Source: Pseudomonas sp. Z8(2022)
Lineage (GTDB): Bacteria > Pseudomonadota > Gammaproteobacteria > Pseudomonadales > Pseudomonadaceae
NCBI RefSeq assembly: GCF_025837155.1
Contig: NZ_CP107549.1
Span: 2,666,001-2,730,000, forward strand
Reading direction: 5' to 3'
DNA: 64,000 nt
Shown here: one piece after another, positions 45,289 to 54,740 of the stretch
Position numbering within the stretch: position 1 is the stretch's first letter
How the letters are laid out: each line of letters starts with the position of its first letter
The notes under the pieces: generated by a model
Told to the model about the DNA's origin: nothing
The model's input: only the letters and a program-made list of their open reading frames with translations
Database searches by the model: none
Made by a program: the position numbers and the translations under genes

Positions 45289-45593
45289 CGAAACAGGTTG
45301 CGCGCTCTGATGCGCGCCCTCGAACGGGGCCGGGACACTTCTGCTGACCGCCTTCACAGGCCTTGCTGCAATCCGGCCTCGCCCGGCCGAAGAACGCCCC
45401 GTTCACCTGGCCACCCCAGACAGTACCTGCCCCTGACCGCCTGCCACTGTTACGCCGCCGTTCGGCGGCCGTGCTTGGCTGGTCGCCCCCCCTTGGTTAT
45501 GATCCCCGCCCATAGAGCCTCTGGCTCAGGTCTTGCAGACCAGTCAGGCGTCCGGCAGAGACGCCAGAATTCCAGCAGGGACAGTTCCAGCAG
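45289..45593. other. Intergenic region before cyaB
   Basis: About 305 bases with no credible gene. It contains a candidate promoter (45475-45503) and a small GC hairpin GCCGCCGttCGGCGGC just upstream of it. The rest is unremarkable GC-rich sequence. Confidence 0.6.
45475..45503 (+). promoter_or_regulatory. Candidate sigma-70 promoter of cyaB
   Basis: TTGGCT (45475-45480), 17-base spacer, TATGAT (45498-45503), about 90 bases before the ATG at 45594. No Vfr/CRP-type palindrome was recognised next to it. Confidence 0.5.
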
Positions 45594-46982
45594 ATGAAGC
45601 CAGCAACCACCAGCCGTGCCAACGGACTGCCAACGCCGCCGTTGCGCGAATACTACTCGCGCGTGCTGGCCTATATCACCACGGCGGCGGGTATCGCCGC
45701 CGGCACCTACGTCGGACACTTTTCCTACGACATCCTCTGGATGGTGCCTTACGCCCTGCTCTATCCGCATCTGGCGCACAATCTCAGCCGCCGCTTCAAA
45801 CGCGAGCATCCCCAGCAGACCGTCTTGGCCCTGTTGTTCGTCGACGCCGTGCACGCAGGTTCCTCCGTCGTCCTGTTGGGCTTTTCCGTCGTGCCCAGCC
45901 TGATGATCCTGCTGATTCTGTGTTTCAGCTCCCTGGTCATCGGTGGGATGCGTTATCTGGGCCTGGCGCTGCTGCTGGCCGGCAGCAGCATAGCGCTGTG
46001 CATTGCCCTGCTGGGGATACAGCCCAATCTGGAAACGCCGATGCTGGTGGCATTGGTCAGCACGCTCTTCGCCACCCTGTACATCTGCATCACCGCGTAC
46101 TTCGTCAACCTGCAGGGCCTGCGTCTGGCGCAGGTGCGCAGCGAGATCAAGCGCGAGCAGGAGAAGGCCGCGCGCCTGGCACGCAATCTGGCCAAATACC
46201 TGTCGCCGCAGGTGTGGGAGTCGATCTTCACCGGCAAGAAGAGCGTGCGTCTGGAGACCCAGCGCAAGAAGCTCACGGTGTTCTTTTCCGACATCAAGGG
46301 CTTCACCGAACTGTCGGAAGAACTGGAAGCCGAAGCGCTGACCGACCTGCTCAATACCTACCTCAATGAAATGTCGAAGATCTGCCTCAAGTACGGCGGC
46401 ACCATCGACAAGTTCATCGGCGACAGCGTGATGGTTTTCTTCGGCGACCCGAGCAGCAACGGTGCCAAGAAGGATGCGGTCGCTGCGGTTTCCATGGCCA
46501 TTGCCATGCGCAAGCACATGAAGGTACTGCGCCAGCAGTGGCGCGCCCAGGGCATCACCAGGCCGCTGGAAATCCGCATGGGCCTCAATACCGGCTACTG
46601 CACGGTAGGCAACTTTGGAGCCGATACACGTATGGACTACACCATCATCGGTCGCGACGTGAACCTGGCCAGCCGCCTGGAAAGCGCCGCCGAGTCCGGC
46701 GAGATCCTGATTTCCCACGAGACCTATTCGCTGGTCAAGGACGTGATCATGTGCCGCGACAAGGGTCAGATCACCGTCAAGGGCTTCACCCGCCCGGTGC
46801 AGATCTACCAGGTGGTGGACTTCCGCCGCGACCTCGGCGCCACTTCCAGCTATGTCGAGCACGAACTGCCGGGCTTCTCCATGTACCTGGACACCAACGG
46901 CATCCAGAACTTCGACAAGGAGCGGGTGATCCAGGCGCTCAACCAGGCCGCCGAGAAGCTCCGCGACAAGGTCATTCTCTGA
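45594..46982 (+). CDS. cyaB: Class III adenylate cyclase CyaB-like (MASE2 + cyclase)
   Basis: Makes cAMP, which in Pseudomonas works through Vfr. 462 residues: MASE2 membrane sensor with six hydrophobic segments (about 30-185), a short coiled part with SEIKREQEKAARLARNLAKYLSPQVWE, then the cyclase homology domain: metal aspartates in TVFFSDIKGFTELS and DKFIGDSVMVFFGD, RMGLNTGYCTVGNFG, DYTIIGRDVNLASRLESAA. A tail of about 50 residues follows. The product of the homologous PA gene is CyaB; membrane topology agrees. Confidence 0.92.
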   Translation: MKPATTSRANGLPTPPLREYYSRVLAYITTAAGIAAGTYVGHFSYDILWMVPYALLYPHLAHNLSRRFKREHPQQTVLALLFVDAVHAGSSVVLLGFSVVPSLMILLILCFSSLVIGGMRYLGLALLLAGSSIALCIALLGIQPNLETPMLVALVSTLFATLYICITAYFVNLQGLRLAQVRSEIKREQEKAARLARNLAKYLSPQVWESIFTGKKSVRLETQRKKLTVFFSDIKGFTELSEELEAEALTDLLNTYLNEMSKICLKYGGTIDKFIGDSVMVFFGDPSSNGAKKDAVAAVSMAIAMRKHMKVLRQQWRAQGITRPLEIRMGLNTGYCTVGNFGADTRMDYTIIGRDVNLASRLESAAESGEILISHETYSLVKDVIMCRDKGQITVKGFTRPVQIYQVVDFRRDLGATSSYVEHELPGFSMYLDTNGIQNFDKERVIQALNQAAEKLRDKVIL

Positions 46983-47125
46983 GGCGAACCTCCTCGGTTG
47001 AGACTCGCGGCTACGCCGCCAGCCTGCTGATCTGACCGCCCCGGCACCGGAGCCAAGGGAAAGGCCCTTACATCAGACGGCATTACCGCGGACGTTACAC
47101 CGCGGCGGTTGCCGAGGAAAACGCC

Positions 47126-47872
47126 ATGCCCCCGATTCTGTCCCTGCGTCACTACAGTCACGAAGTACTCAGCCATAGCCACGATCACGCCCAGCTGGTG
47201 TTCGGCCTGGCCGGTGAGCTGCAGTTCGAAGTGGACGGTCAGGGTAGTCGCGTTCTGCGTCATCATCTGGCGGTAGTACCGGCCGAATCGCGCCACACCT
47301 GCGGCAGCCCGGGCGGTAGCCAGTGCCTGGTGCTGGACCTGCCGGCCAACGACTGGCTGGAGCGCCAGCTCGGCCACCACGCCAACGACATCCAGCGCCT
47401 GCTCGACAAACCCAACGCCCTGCAGCTCGATCCCTCACAGGGACAGCTGCTCAACTGGCTGGCCAGCAGCCCGATCAACGATCCAATCATCGCGGCTCAG
47501 GGTGCAGCCCTGCTGCTCGGCAGCCTGGCGTGCAGTCGCCAGCATGCCGAAACAGCCGGCTTGCCGATGGCAGCGCTGGACCACTACATCGAGCAGCACG
47601 CGGCCCATCCGCTGCAGGTGGCTGATCTGGCGCGCCTGGCCGGTCTCTCGGTGGCGCGCTTCCATGCCCGCTTTCTGGCCGAGACCGGGCATACGCCGAT
47701 GGAACACATTCGCCAGCAGCGCCTGCGCCTGGCAGAACAGCTGCTGCGCGGCAGCGACCTGGCCGTTGGCGAGATCGCGTCCCGCGTCGGTTACAGCTCG
47801 CAAAGCGCCTTCACCGCTGCCCTCTCCCGTCATCTGGGCATGACGCCACGGCAATTGCGCCGTCTGCGCTAG
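47126..47872 (+). CDS. AraC-family regulator with cupin sensor
   Basis: 248 residues: N-terminal cupin with the metal/ligand histidines in SHSHDHAQLVFGLAG and ESRHTC, and a C-terminal HTH_18 domain (VADLARLAGLSVARFHARFLAETGHTPMEHIRQQRLRLAEQLL, VGEIASRVGYSSQSAFTAALSRHLGMTPRQLR). GAGGAAAACGCC precedes ATG 47126. It may regulate the downstream genes csaA and the EamA transporter; this is position only. Confidence 0.9.
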   Translation: MPPILSLRHYSHEVLSHSHDHAQLVFGLAGELQFEVDGQGSRVLRHHLAVVPAESRHTCGSPGGSQCLVLDLPANDWLERQLGHHANDIQRLLDKPNALQLDPSQGQLLNWLASSPINDPIIAAQGAALLLGSLACSRQHAETAGLPMAALDHYIEQHAAHPLQVADLARLAGLSVARFHARFLAETGHTPMEHIRQQRLRLAEQLLRGSDLAVGEIASRVGYSSQSAFTAALSRHLGMTPRQLRRLR

Positions 47873-47995
47873 CGCGGCGCGGATCAGGCGCACGCACGCG
47901 CAATCGAGAGTCTGGCGACAAAACTCATCACTCCCGCGACAGACACCGGCCATCTGCCGGGCCTAGACTGCGCCGCATCATCGAAGGAGTACCCC

Positions 47996-48331
47996 ATGCA
48001 AACCATCGAATGGCAGGATTTCGAGAAAGTGGAACTGCGCGTCGGCACCATTCGCAGCGCCCGTCCCAATAAAAAAGCGCTGAAGCCGGCTTACGTACTG
48101 GAAGTGGACCTCGGCGAACTGGGTATCAAAACGTCCAGCGCACAGATCACCGCGCATTACGGCTGCGAGGACCTGGTCGGTCGTCAGGTGCTCTGCGTGT
48201 GCAATTTCGCGCCCAAGCGCATCGCCGGCGTGCGTTCCGAAGTGCTGGTCACGGGTGCCTATGACAGCGACAAGCGAGTGGTACTCGCCGGCTTCGACAA
48301 GCCTCTGCCCAACGGGGCGCGCCTGGCATGA
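47996..48331 (+). CDS. CsaA/YgjH-type tRNA-binding protein
   Basis: 111-residue EMAPII/OB-fold tRNA-binding domain: FEKVELRVGTIRSARPNKKALKPAYVLEVDLG, TSSAQITAHYGCEDLVGRQV, VCNFAPKRIAGVRSEVLVTGA. CsaA has been reported as a chaperone in Bacillus and binds tRNA; the bacterial stand-alone role is unclear. AAGGAG before ATG 47996. The stop overlaps the EamA gene start. Confidence 0.88.
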   Translation: MQTIEWQDFEKVELRVGTIRSARPNKKALKPAYVLEVDLGELGIKTSSAQITAHYGCEDLVGRQVLCVCNFAPKRIAGVRSEVLVTGAYDSDKRVVLAGFDKPLPNGARLA

Positions 48332-49179
48332 CGGAACGTAATGCCCTGCTGGCGATTCACCTGGGCGCCCTGCTGTTCGGCCTGTCAGGCATCTTCGGCA
48401 AGCTGGCCGCCACCACGCCGAACATGATCGCCGGCGGCCGTGCCCTCTTCGCCGTCATCGCCCTGGCTCTGGCCGCCCTGCTCTGGCGCAGCCGCAACGC
48501 GGTTCGCCCGAGCTTGCGGCAGATGGCCCTGCTGGCACTCGGCGGCCTGCTGCTGGGCACGCACTGGGTGACCTTCTTCGAGGCGGTGAAGGTCTCCGGC
48601 GTGGCCATCGCCACCCTGGGTTTCGCCAGTTTCCCGGCCTTTACCGTGATGTTGGAAGGTCTGCTGTTTCGCGAACGCACTCGCCCCGGCGAATTCGCCA
48701 TGGTCGGCGTGGTGTGCGTGGGGCTGGTTCTGGTCACCCCCGAGTTCAGCCTGACCAGCGGCGCCACCGTCGGGCTGCTGTGGGCGGTGCTGTCGGGCTT
48801 CCTGTTCGCGCTGCTGTCGCTGCTCAACAGGGCCAGCACACGCGGCCTCGACCCGGTAAAGGCTGCGCTGTATCAGAACATCACCGTGCTGCTGTGCTTC
48901 CTGCCGCTGGCCTGGCCGTTGCTACCCAGCGTGCGTCCGCTGGACTGGCTGTGGCTGGCCATGCTCGGCATCTTCTGCACGGGCCTGGCGCACAGCCTGT
49001 TCGTTGCCAGCCTGCGCGTACTCAAGGCGCGCACCACCGCCGTGATATTCGCCCTGGAGCCGGTGTACGGAATTCTCTTCGCCTGGTGGCTGTTCAGCGA
49101 GCAACCTACCCTGCGCATGCTGGCCGGTGGCGTACTGATCGTCAGCGCCATCTTCGTTTCGGCGCGGATGGCGCGCTGA
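48328..49179 (+). CDS. EamA/DMT-family transporter
   Basis: 283 residues, ten predicted membrane helices in two EamA repeats of five. The first begins LLAIHLGALLFGLSGIFGKLA; the second LLWAVLSGFLFALLSLLNRAS; the typical end of each repeat is seen in FVEAVKVSGVAIATLGFASFPAF-type text (residues about 85-110) and ALEPVYGILFAWWLFSEQPT. Exporter of metabolites or amino acids; substrate unknown. Its ATG overlaps csaA by four bases. Confidence 0.88.
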   Translation: MTERNALLAIHLGALLFGLSGIFGKLAATTPNMIAGGRALFAVIALALAALLWRSRNAVRPSLRQMALLALGGLLLGTHWVTFFEAVKVSGVAIATLGFASFPAFTVMLEGLLFRERTRPGEFAMVGVVCVGLVLVTPEFSLTSGATVGLLWAVLSGFLFALLSLLNRASTRGLDPVKAALYQNITVLLCFLPLAWPLLPSVRPLDWLWLAMLGIFCTGLAHSLFVASLRVLKARTTAVIFALEPVYGILFAWWLFSEQPTLRMLAGGVLIVSAIFVSARMAR

Positions 49180-49191
49180 GCCGGCACCAGC

Positions 49192-49473
49192 CTAGCGGTC
49201 GTTGTGGCCCAGGTCGCGGGTTGGATCGATCTGGTCACGCACCCGCTGCTTGAGCACCTTGGCCTCGGGAAAGCCGCCATCGGCCTTGCGTTCCCAGATC
49301 TGTTCACCATCGCAGAGGATGCGAAACACCCCGCCTGTGCCGGGCTCGAGACTGACCCGCCCCAGCTCGTCGGCAAAGGTGCTGAGCAGCTCCTGAGCCA
49401 GCCAGGCGGCGCGCAGCAACCACTGGCATTGGGTGCAATAGGTGATGACGATTTCAGGCTTCTGATCGGACAT
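49192..49473 (-). CDS. SelT/SelW/SelH-family thioredoxin-like protein
   Basis: 93 residues: VITYCTQCQWLLRAAWLAQELL with the CxxC motif (C13-C16, Cys in place of the selenocysteine found in some relatives), then GTGGVFRILCDGEQIWERKADGGFPEAKVLKQRVRD with the GGFPE signature. Presumed redox protein; no partner established. ATG 49473. It shares a short upstream region with plpD in divergent orientation. Confidence 0.88.
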   Translation of the reverse strand: MSDQKPEIVITYCTQCQWLLRAAWLAQELLSTFADELGRVSLEPGTGGVFRILCDGEQIWERKADGGFPEAKVLKQRVRDQIDPTRDLGHNDR

Positions 49474-49503
49474 GACAGCGGCTCTACGATGGGGCTTGGT
49501 GCC

Positions 49504-49509
49504 TATAAT
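49504..49509 (+). promoter_or_regulatory. Perfect -10 hexamer between selW-like gene and plpD
   Basis: TATAAT 36 bases before the plpD ATG; no good -35 is present, so activation or an extended -10 is possible. On the minus strand the same bases read TATTATA, so divergent promoters may overlap here. Confidence 0.35.
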
Positions 49510-49544
49510 AGCGGCCTTTGTCCATGCTCCTGCCGGAAACCGCC

Positions 49545-51731
49545 ATGCGTCGCCTGCTCGTTTCGCTGCTCTGCCTGTTTGCCCTGTCCAGCCTGCCTGC
49601 CATCGCCGCCGAACGGGTCGGCCTGGTCTTGTCCGGTGGTGCCGCCCGCGGCCTGGCACACATCGGCGTGCTCAAGGCACTGGAGGAGCAAGGCATTCGC
49701 ATCGATGCCATCGCCGGCACCAGCATGGGCGCCATCGTCGGCGGCCTCTATGCTGCCGGCTATTCGGTGGCAGAGCTGGAACGGCTGGCGGTGGAACTGG
49801 ACTGGCAGCAGGCGCTGTCCGACTCGCCGTCGCGCGAGGACATTCCCTTCCGCCGCAAACAGGATGACCGCGATTTTCTAATCAAGCAGAAACTCAGTTT
49901 CCGTGACGACGGCAGCCTGGGTCTGCCGCTGGGCGTGCTCCAGGGGCAGAACCTGGCGCTGCTGCTGGAAAGCCTGCTGGTGCACCGCAGCGCCACACGC
50001 GATTTCGATCACCTGCCGATTCCCTATCGCGCCGTCGCCACCGATGTGGTCAGCGGCGAGCAGGTGATCATGAGCACCGGCCACCTGCCACAGGTGATGC
50101 GCGCCAGCATGTCGATCCCGGCGGTATTCGCCCCGGTGGAGGTGGATGGTCGTCTGCTGGTCGACGGCGGCATGGTCAACAACGTGCCGATCGATGTGGC
50201 GCGGCAGATGGGGGTCGACCATGTCATCGTCGTCGATCTCGGCATGCCGCTGAAGCCGGCCAGGGATCTGCTCACGGTGGTCGATGTGATGAACCAGTCG
50301 ATCAACCTGATGATGCGCAAGAACTCCGAAGCGCAACTGGCGACACTGACCGCCGGCGATGTGCTGATCCAGCCGCCACTGGCCGGCTTCGGTGTTGCCG
50401 ATTTCAATCGCAGCGAGCAGATGATGGAGGCCGGCTACCGCGCCACGCAGATCAAGGCGGAGCAGTTGGCCCGACTGCGTACCACCGGCGCCGGCAGCCC
50501 GGCGCTGGCCATGGCGCGTACCCGTGAGCAGCGCACCCCGGTCATCCGCGAAATCCATGTGGAGAACGACTCGAAAGTCGGCGACACGGTGATTCGCCGC
50601 CATATTCGCCAACCGCTGGGCGAACCGCTGGACGTGGACCGCCTGCAGAAGGACATGGGCACACTGTACGGCCTGGATTATTTCGAACGTGTGCAGTACC
50701 GCATCGAGCCACTGGATGAGCACGGCAGCGCCCTGGTGATCGACGCACGCGGCAAGCGTACCGGTACCGACTACCTGCGCCTGGGACTGAACCTGTCGGA
50801 TGACATGCGCGGTGACAGCGCGTTCAACATAGGCGCCAGTTACCGCATCAATGGTATCAACGAGCTTGGTGCGGAGTGGCTGACCCGCCTGCAGCTGGGG
50901 GATCGCCAGGAACTCTACAGCGAGTTCTATCAACCACTGGATGCCGGCTCACGCTATTTCGTCGCGCCCTATCTGTTCGGCGAAATGCAGAACGTCGAAG
51001 CGATCCTGGACAACGACCCCATCGCCGAATACCGCCTGGAGCGCTATGGCTATGGCTTCAACCTTGGCCGGCAGATTGCCAACAACGGCGAAATCCGCTT
51101 CGGTATCGCTCAGGCCTGGGGCGAGGCGGATGTGCGCGTCGGCGAGCGCGATCTGCCCAGCTTCAGTTTCAGCGAGGGCTACTACGAGTTGCTGTACTCC
51201 TTCGACACCCTGGACAACTTCGACTTCCCGCACACGGGCGAGGACATCGGCCTGACGGTGCGCAAGTACGACCGCGGGCTGGGCTCGGACGAGGAGTATC
51301 GGCAATGGCAGCTGAAGCTGGACAAGGCCTACAGCCACGGACCCAACACCTGGCTGTTCGGTGGCCGTTACGGCCGCACGCTGGATGAAGCGGAGGTGGT
51401 CACCTCAGGCTTCATCCTCGGCGGCGCCCAGGAACTGTCGGGCTTCCGCCAGGACTCGCTGAGCGGGCAGAACATGGCACTGGCGCGAATGATCTACTAC
51501 CGGCGCATGACACAGAATTCGCTGTTGCCGCTGAACGTCCCGCTGTATCTGGGAATGTCGCTGGAGCGTGGCCGCTCGTGGAACAACGACAACGCTTTCG
51601 ACAGCGGCTATATCAACGCCGCCAGCATCTTCCTCGGCCTGGATACGCCACTGGGTCCGCTCAACTTCAGCTACGGCTTCAACGACGAACGAGAAAAGGC
51701 GCTGTACCTGAATCTGGGCAAGAGCTTCTGA
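49545..51731 (+). CDS. plpD: Patatin-type secreted phospholipase PlpD (type Vd autotransporter)
   Basis: 728 residues, the family length. Signal peptide (RRLLVSLLCLFALSSLPAIA), patatin domain with the oxyanion GGAARG (31-36), nucleophile S60 in GTSMG and D207 in LVDGGMVNN, the catalytic dyad of PlpD. A POTRA domain follows (EIHVENDSKVGDTVIRRHIRQPLGEPL to about residue 400) and a 16-stranded barrel ending YLNLGKSF, with a C-terminal aromatic. Class A1 phospholipase secreted and partly released. I chose ATG 49545 over ATG 49524 because it gives the signal peptide and has GGAAA upstream. Convergent with a fimV-like gene. Confidence 0.93.
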   Translation: MRRLLVSLLCLFALSSLPAIAAERVGLVLSGGAARGLAHIGVLKALEEQGIRIDAIAGTSMGAIVGGLYAAGYSVAELERLAVELDWQQALSDSPSREDIPFRRKQDDRDFLIKQKLSFRDDGSLGLPLGVLQGQNLALLLESLLVHRSATRDFDHLPIPYRAVATDVVSGEQVIMSTGHLPQVMRASMSIPAVFAPVEVDGRLLVDGGMVNNVPIDVARQMGVDHVIVVDLGMPLKPARDLLTVVDVMNQSINLMMRKNSEAQLATLTAGDVLIQPPLAGFGVADFNRSEQMMEAGYRATQIKAEQLARLRTTGAGSPALAMARTREQRTPVIREIHVENDSKVGDTVIRRHIRQPLGEPLDVDRLQKDMGTLYGLDYFERVQYRIEPLDEHGSALVIDARGKRTGTDYLRLGLNLSDDMRGDSAFNIGASYRINGINELGAEWLTRLQLGDRQELYSEFYQPLDAGSRYFVAPYLFGEMQNVEAILDNDPIAEYRLERYGYGFNLGRQIANNGEIRFGIAQAWGEADVRVGERDLPSFSFSEGYYELLYSFDTLDNFDFPHTGEDIGLTVRKYDRGLGSDEEYRQWQLKLDKAYSHGPNTWLFGGRYGRTLDEAEVVTSGFILGGAQELSGFRQDSLSGQNMALARMIYYRRMTQNSLLPLNVPLYLGMSLERGRSWNNDNAFDSGYINAASIFLGLDTPLGPLNFSYGFNDEREKALYLNLGKSF

Positions 51732-51736
51732 AACGA

Positions 51737-51762
51737 CGAGGCCGCGCATGTGCGCGGCCTCG
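51737..51762. terminator. Hairpin between plpD and the fimV-like gene
   Basis: 12-bp perfect stem CGAGGCCGCGCA / TGCGCGGCCTCG, five bases after the plpD stop. The plus side is followed by TTATAC and the minus side by TTTCAGAAG, so it is only a modest terminator in either direction; it likely separates convergent transcripts. Confidence 0.75.
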
Positions 51763-51777
51763 TTATACAGCAATCGA

Positions 51778-53871
51778 TCAGGCAATCTTCGCCAGCAACT
51801 GGCGCGCGGCCTGTTTCTGCTCGTCGTCGCCGTGATCGATCACCTCATTGAGGATGTCGCAGGCCGTGGCGATATCGCCCTGATTGATGTAGGCCAGGGC
51901 CTGATTCAGGCGGGTCATGTGCTCGGGATTGCCTGCCAACACATCGATGTCCACCGGCAGCGCAGCAACGACCTCGGCTACGCCCTCTGCCTCGTTGGCG
52001 ATGCTGTCAGCCACCTCATCGCCAAGCACCAACTCCATCTCGCCGAAAGCACTCATTTGCTCATCTTCGTGGTGCAGCTCGAACACTTCCGGCAGTTCCT
52101 GCAGATTGCTGGCGAAAGAGGTATCGAACTCCGGCTCGGCGGGCGCCTTGGGCTTGACCCTGGCGACCGTCGGGAACGGGCTGACCAGATCCCAGTCAGC
52201 ATCCAGCGACAGGTCGTCAAGGTTGAGCAAAAAATCCTGATCGGCCAGTGGTTGTGCCGCCACCGGCTGCGCCGCTGCAGGTTCGCTCGGCGCCTGCTGA
52301 GTCGCCTGCAGCCCTGGATAGCGCGCTTTCAGTGCCTCGATACGCGCAGCATCGAACGCCTCGGTACGCAGCACAGCCTCCTCACGGGCGAAACCGCCAC
52401 CATCCCCCTGCATAGCCAGAACCTCCAGCAGGCGGAAACGCAGGTCGGTGCGTTGTGGCTCCTGAGCCAGCGCCTTGCTCAACTCGCCACGCGCCTCACT
52501 GATGCGCCCGTAGGCGATGTAAACGTTGGCAGCTTCGAGCGGGTCGACCGGTCCTTGCACACGCAACGGCAGCGCTGCAGGCACCACCCTGCCCATCGGC
52601 GCAGGGGCTGGCGGGGTAACCGCAGCAGCGCCATGGGCGACGACAGGTTGCCGAGGCACTTCCACTTCAGGCCGAACCTGCACCACCGCCCTCTCATTCC
52701 CGCCACCACGCCGAACCACCCAGAACAGTGCGCCGAGCATCAGCAGCAAACCGACGCCACCGGCGAACAGCATCGTCCACCTTCCGCGCTCCGCGACCAC
52801 AGGATTCTCCGCACTTGTCGGTGCTGTGGCGGCAGGCGCGGTGACGGCTTCGGCCGGCGTAAGCGCCGACAGCCTGGCCAGCAGAGCTTCCTTCTGCTCC
52901 AGTTGTTCCTGCAACTGGAGCAGTTGGGCCTGCAGCTGCGCCAAGCCCTGTCGCAGCTGCAGGTTCTCCGCAGCCTGATTGGCCAGCTCCAGATCGACCT
53001 GACGCTGCTTCTCTGCCAGCTGCTGCAGACTATCGTCCTGTTCCGACTCAGGCTCCATGGCCGCCACAGGAGCGCTGACAGGACTTTCGGCATCACTCCG
53101 AACAGCAATGGCGGGCGATGCCGCTGTCGATATCGCAGCCACCACAGGCTCTGCAGAGCCGATGCGAGCGGCGTCGGGCAGCAACAGGTCCGCGCCGGCC
53201 AGCAAACGGCCCGGATCTCCACCGCTGAAGGCACCTGGGTTCAGTGCGAAGATGCCATCCATCAGCGCCTGTTGCGACAGTGCGCTGCCCTGCTCGCGCA
53301 GACGCGCGGCAACCAGCCAGAGACTGTCGCCACGAGCGACCTGGTAACGATGCCCGGCCGTCGCACTCGGTGGCGTGAGCGTCCGCTGCGGTGCAGCGGG
53401 CACAACTGCGGAAACGTTCGTCTGCGCAGCCGGCACCGGGCTCGGCGCAGCCGCTACGGCGGTATAGGCCGAGGAGCCTGGTGGATCCAGCAACACGGTG
53501 TACTCTCGCAGAAGCTGGCCGTTGGGCCGGGCCACTTCAACAATGAAATTCAGGTAGGGCTCGCGCACCGGACGGCTCGACACCACCCGGATCACGCTGC
53601 GCGAGCCGCGCAGCAATGGCGTGAAGCGCAGATCGTTGAGGAAGTAGATGCGTTCGACACCAGAACGGCTGAAGACTTCGGCAGGAGCCAGACCCACGTG
53701 CAAGTCCTGCGCCCCCAGATCGCCCACTTCGAGCAGCTCGATTTCAGCCTCGAAGGGCTGGCTCAACGCCGAATGCAGCGTGATCTCACCTAAACCGAGT
53801 GCAGGCGCCATTCCTGAATACAGGGCAGATCCCGACGCCAAACCCAACATCAACTGACGCACCCGAGCCAT
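51778..53871 (-). CDS. FimV-like LysM/TPR inner-membrane protein
   Basis: 697 residues with the FimV architecture: signal (VRQLMLGLASGSALYSGMAPALG), the N-terminal FimV domain (LHSALSQPFEAEIELLEVGDL), a LysM motif (YQVARGDSLWLVAARLREQG at about 166), coiled coil rich in L, Q and E (about 305-350), a membrane segment (WTMLFAGGVGLLLMLGALFWVV), and the C-terminal domain ending RLNQALAYINQGDIATACDIL. FimV organises type IV pili and c-di-GMP/cAMP signalling at the pole. The context with plpD and marR is that of the FimV paralogue, not of fimV itself next to truA, so no symbol is given. GGAGGTC precedes ATG 53871. Confidence 0.88.
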   Translation of the reverse strand: MARVRQLMLGLASGSALYSGMAPALGLGEITLHSALSQPFEAEIELLEVGDLGAQDLHVGLAPAEVFSRSGVERIYFLNDLRFTPLLRGSRSVIRVVSSRPVREPYLNFIVEVARPNGQLLREYTVLLDPPGSSAYTAVAAAPSPVPAAQTNVSAVVPAAPQRTLTPPSATAGHRYQVARGDSLWLVAARLREQGSALSQQALMDGIFALNPGAFSGGDPGRLLAGADLLLPDAARIGSAEPVVAAISTAASPAIAVRSDAESPVSAPVAAMEPESEQDDSLQQLAEKQRQVDLELANQAAENLQLRQGLAQLQAQLLQLQEQLEQKEALLARLSALTPAEAVTAPAATAPTSAENPVVAERGRWTMLFAGGVGLLLMLGALFWVVRRGGGNERAVVQVRPEVEVPRQPVVAHGAAAVTPPAPAPMGRVVPAALPLRVQGPVDPLEAANVYIAYGRISEARGELSKALAQEPQRTDLRFRLLEVLAMQGDGGGFAREEAVLRTEAFDAARIEALKARYPGLQATQQAPSEPAAAQPVAAQPLADQDFLLNLDDLSLDADWDLVSPFPTVARVKPKAPAEPEFDTSFASNLQELPEVFELHHEDEQMSAFGEMELVLGDEVADSIANEAEGVAEVVAALPVDIDVLAGNPEHMTRLNQALAYINQGDIATACDILNEVIDHGDDEQKQAARQLLAKIA

Positions 53872-54279
53872 GTGACCTCCAGGGTAATCCGGTTCGAACA
53901 GCACTTCCCCGATTCCCGTCTGTGCTTCCCTTTGCTGGGGATTTGGCGCGTGCCCGAAAAAATCCGATAACGCTTACAGGGTCCTTGTCGAGGCGGTCTC
54001 GGAGCTAAATATGGCGACTCACCACAAGTAGCCATCTGGACGCCAGTTTGCCGGTGAAGGCACCGTGCCATCAAGCAGAATCAGTCAAAAGTTGGGCACA
54101 AAATTTCCGCCAATAAAAAAGTGATCGGAAATTTGACGGATATAGGATCTGTACGAAAGGTCGCCGAGCGATGATAGGCCGAGACAGCTCGGGATCAGGG
54201 GCGGCGTTTGCAAGTCATGACGAGCATGCCGATCCATCACCGGGCGCGGGGGACTTTCGTAAGGCCCCCGGGGAAAGGG
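53872..54279. other. Intergenic region upstream of the fimV-like gene
   Basis: 408 bases without a gene. It has an A+T-rich block (54085-54150) with a perfect 9-bp inverted repeat AAATTTCCG (54101-54109) / CGGAAATTT (54126-54134) spaced by 16 bases, and a weak GC hairpin (near 54248-54273) after marR that may end its transcript. No convincing sigma-70 hexamer pair was found for the fimV-like gene. Confidence 0.55.
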
Positions 54280-54711
54280 TCACTTCACCAGATTGCCAAG
54301 CACTCTTGCGTGCACCTGCTGACAGCGGCGCAGGTCGTCTTCATCGATGCCGGCAAAGACTTCACGACGAAGCTGGGTGGAAATCGCCTCGATCTTCTCA
54401 ATCAGAGGCTGCGCCTTGGGCTGCAACGCAATTTTCTTGGCACGGCGATCTTCGGGCACTGCCACACGCATCACCAGCCCCTGGTTTTCCAGACTGTCGA
54501 GCAGTCGCGCCAGGGTTGGCCCTTCTACGCCGACACTTTGCGCCAATTCACGTTGGGTCGGCATTTCGGTGAAACGCGCCAGATGCAGCAGTACCAGCCA
54601 GCGCGCCTGAGACAGCCCCAGGCCAACCAGGCGTCTATCGAGTTCGGAACGCCAGGCGCGTGACAGCTGGGCAACTTGCATGGCAAAGCGATGTTGATCG
54701 GGATAAGACAT
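54280..54711 (-). CDS. MarR-family transcriptional regulator
   Basis: 143 residues, winged helix-turn-helix: QVAQLSRAWRSELDRRLVGLGLSQARWLVLLHLARF, MPTQRELAQSVGVEGPTLARLLDSLENQGLVMRVAVPEDRRAKKIAL (recognition helix and wing with DRRAK), and the C-terminal dimer helix. Usually a repressor released by small molecules. The order plpD - fimV-like - marR is the same as in P. aeruginosa (PA3339-PA3341), which suggests it controls that group. Palindromes sit 30 bases upstream of the ATG. Confidence 0.9.
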   Translation of the reverse strand: MSYPDQHRFAMQVAQLSRAWRSELDRRLVGLGLSQARWLVLLHLARFTEMPTQRELAQSVGVEGPTLARLLDSLENQGLVMRVAVPEDRRAKKIALQPKAQPLIEKIEAISTQLRREVFAGIDEDDLRRCQQVHARVLGNLVK

Positions 54712-54740
54712 GGACTAGCAGCTCGCACAAAGGTCAAAAA

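Noticed and set aside
51748..53793. 681-codon open frame opposite the fimV-like gene
   Set aside because: Mirror frame of a GC-rich Ala/Pro-rich gene, rich in R, Q and H.
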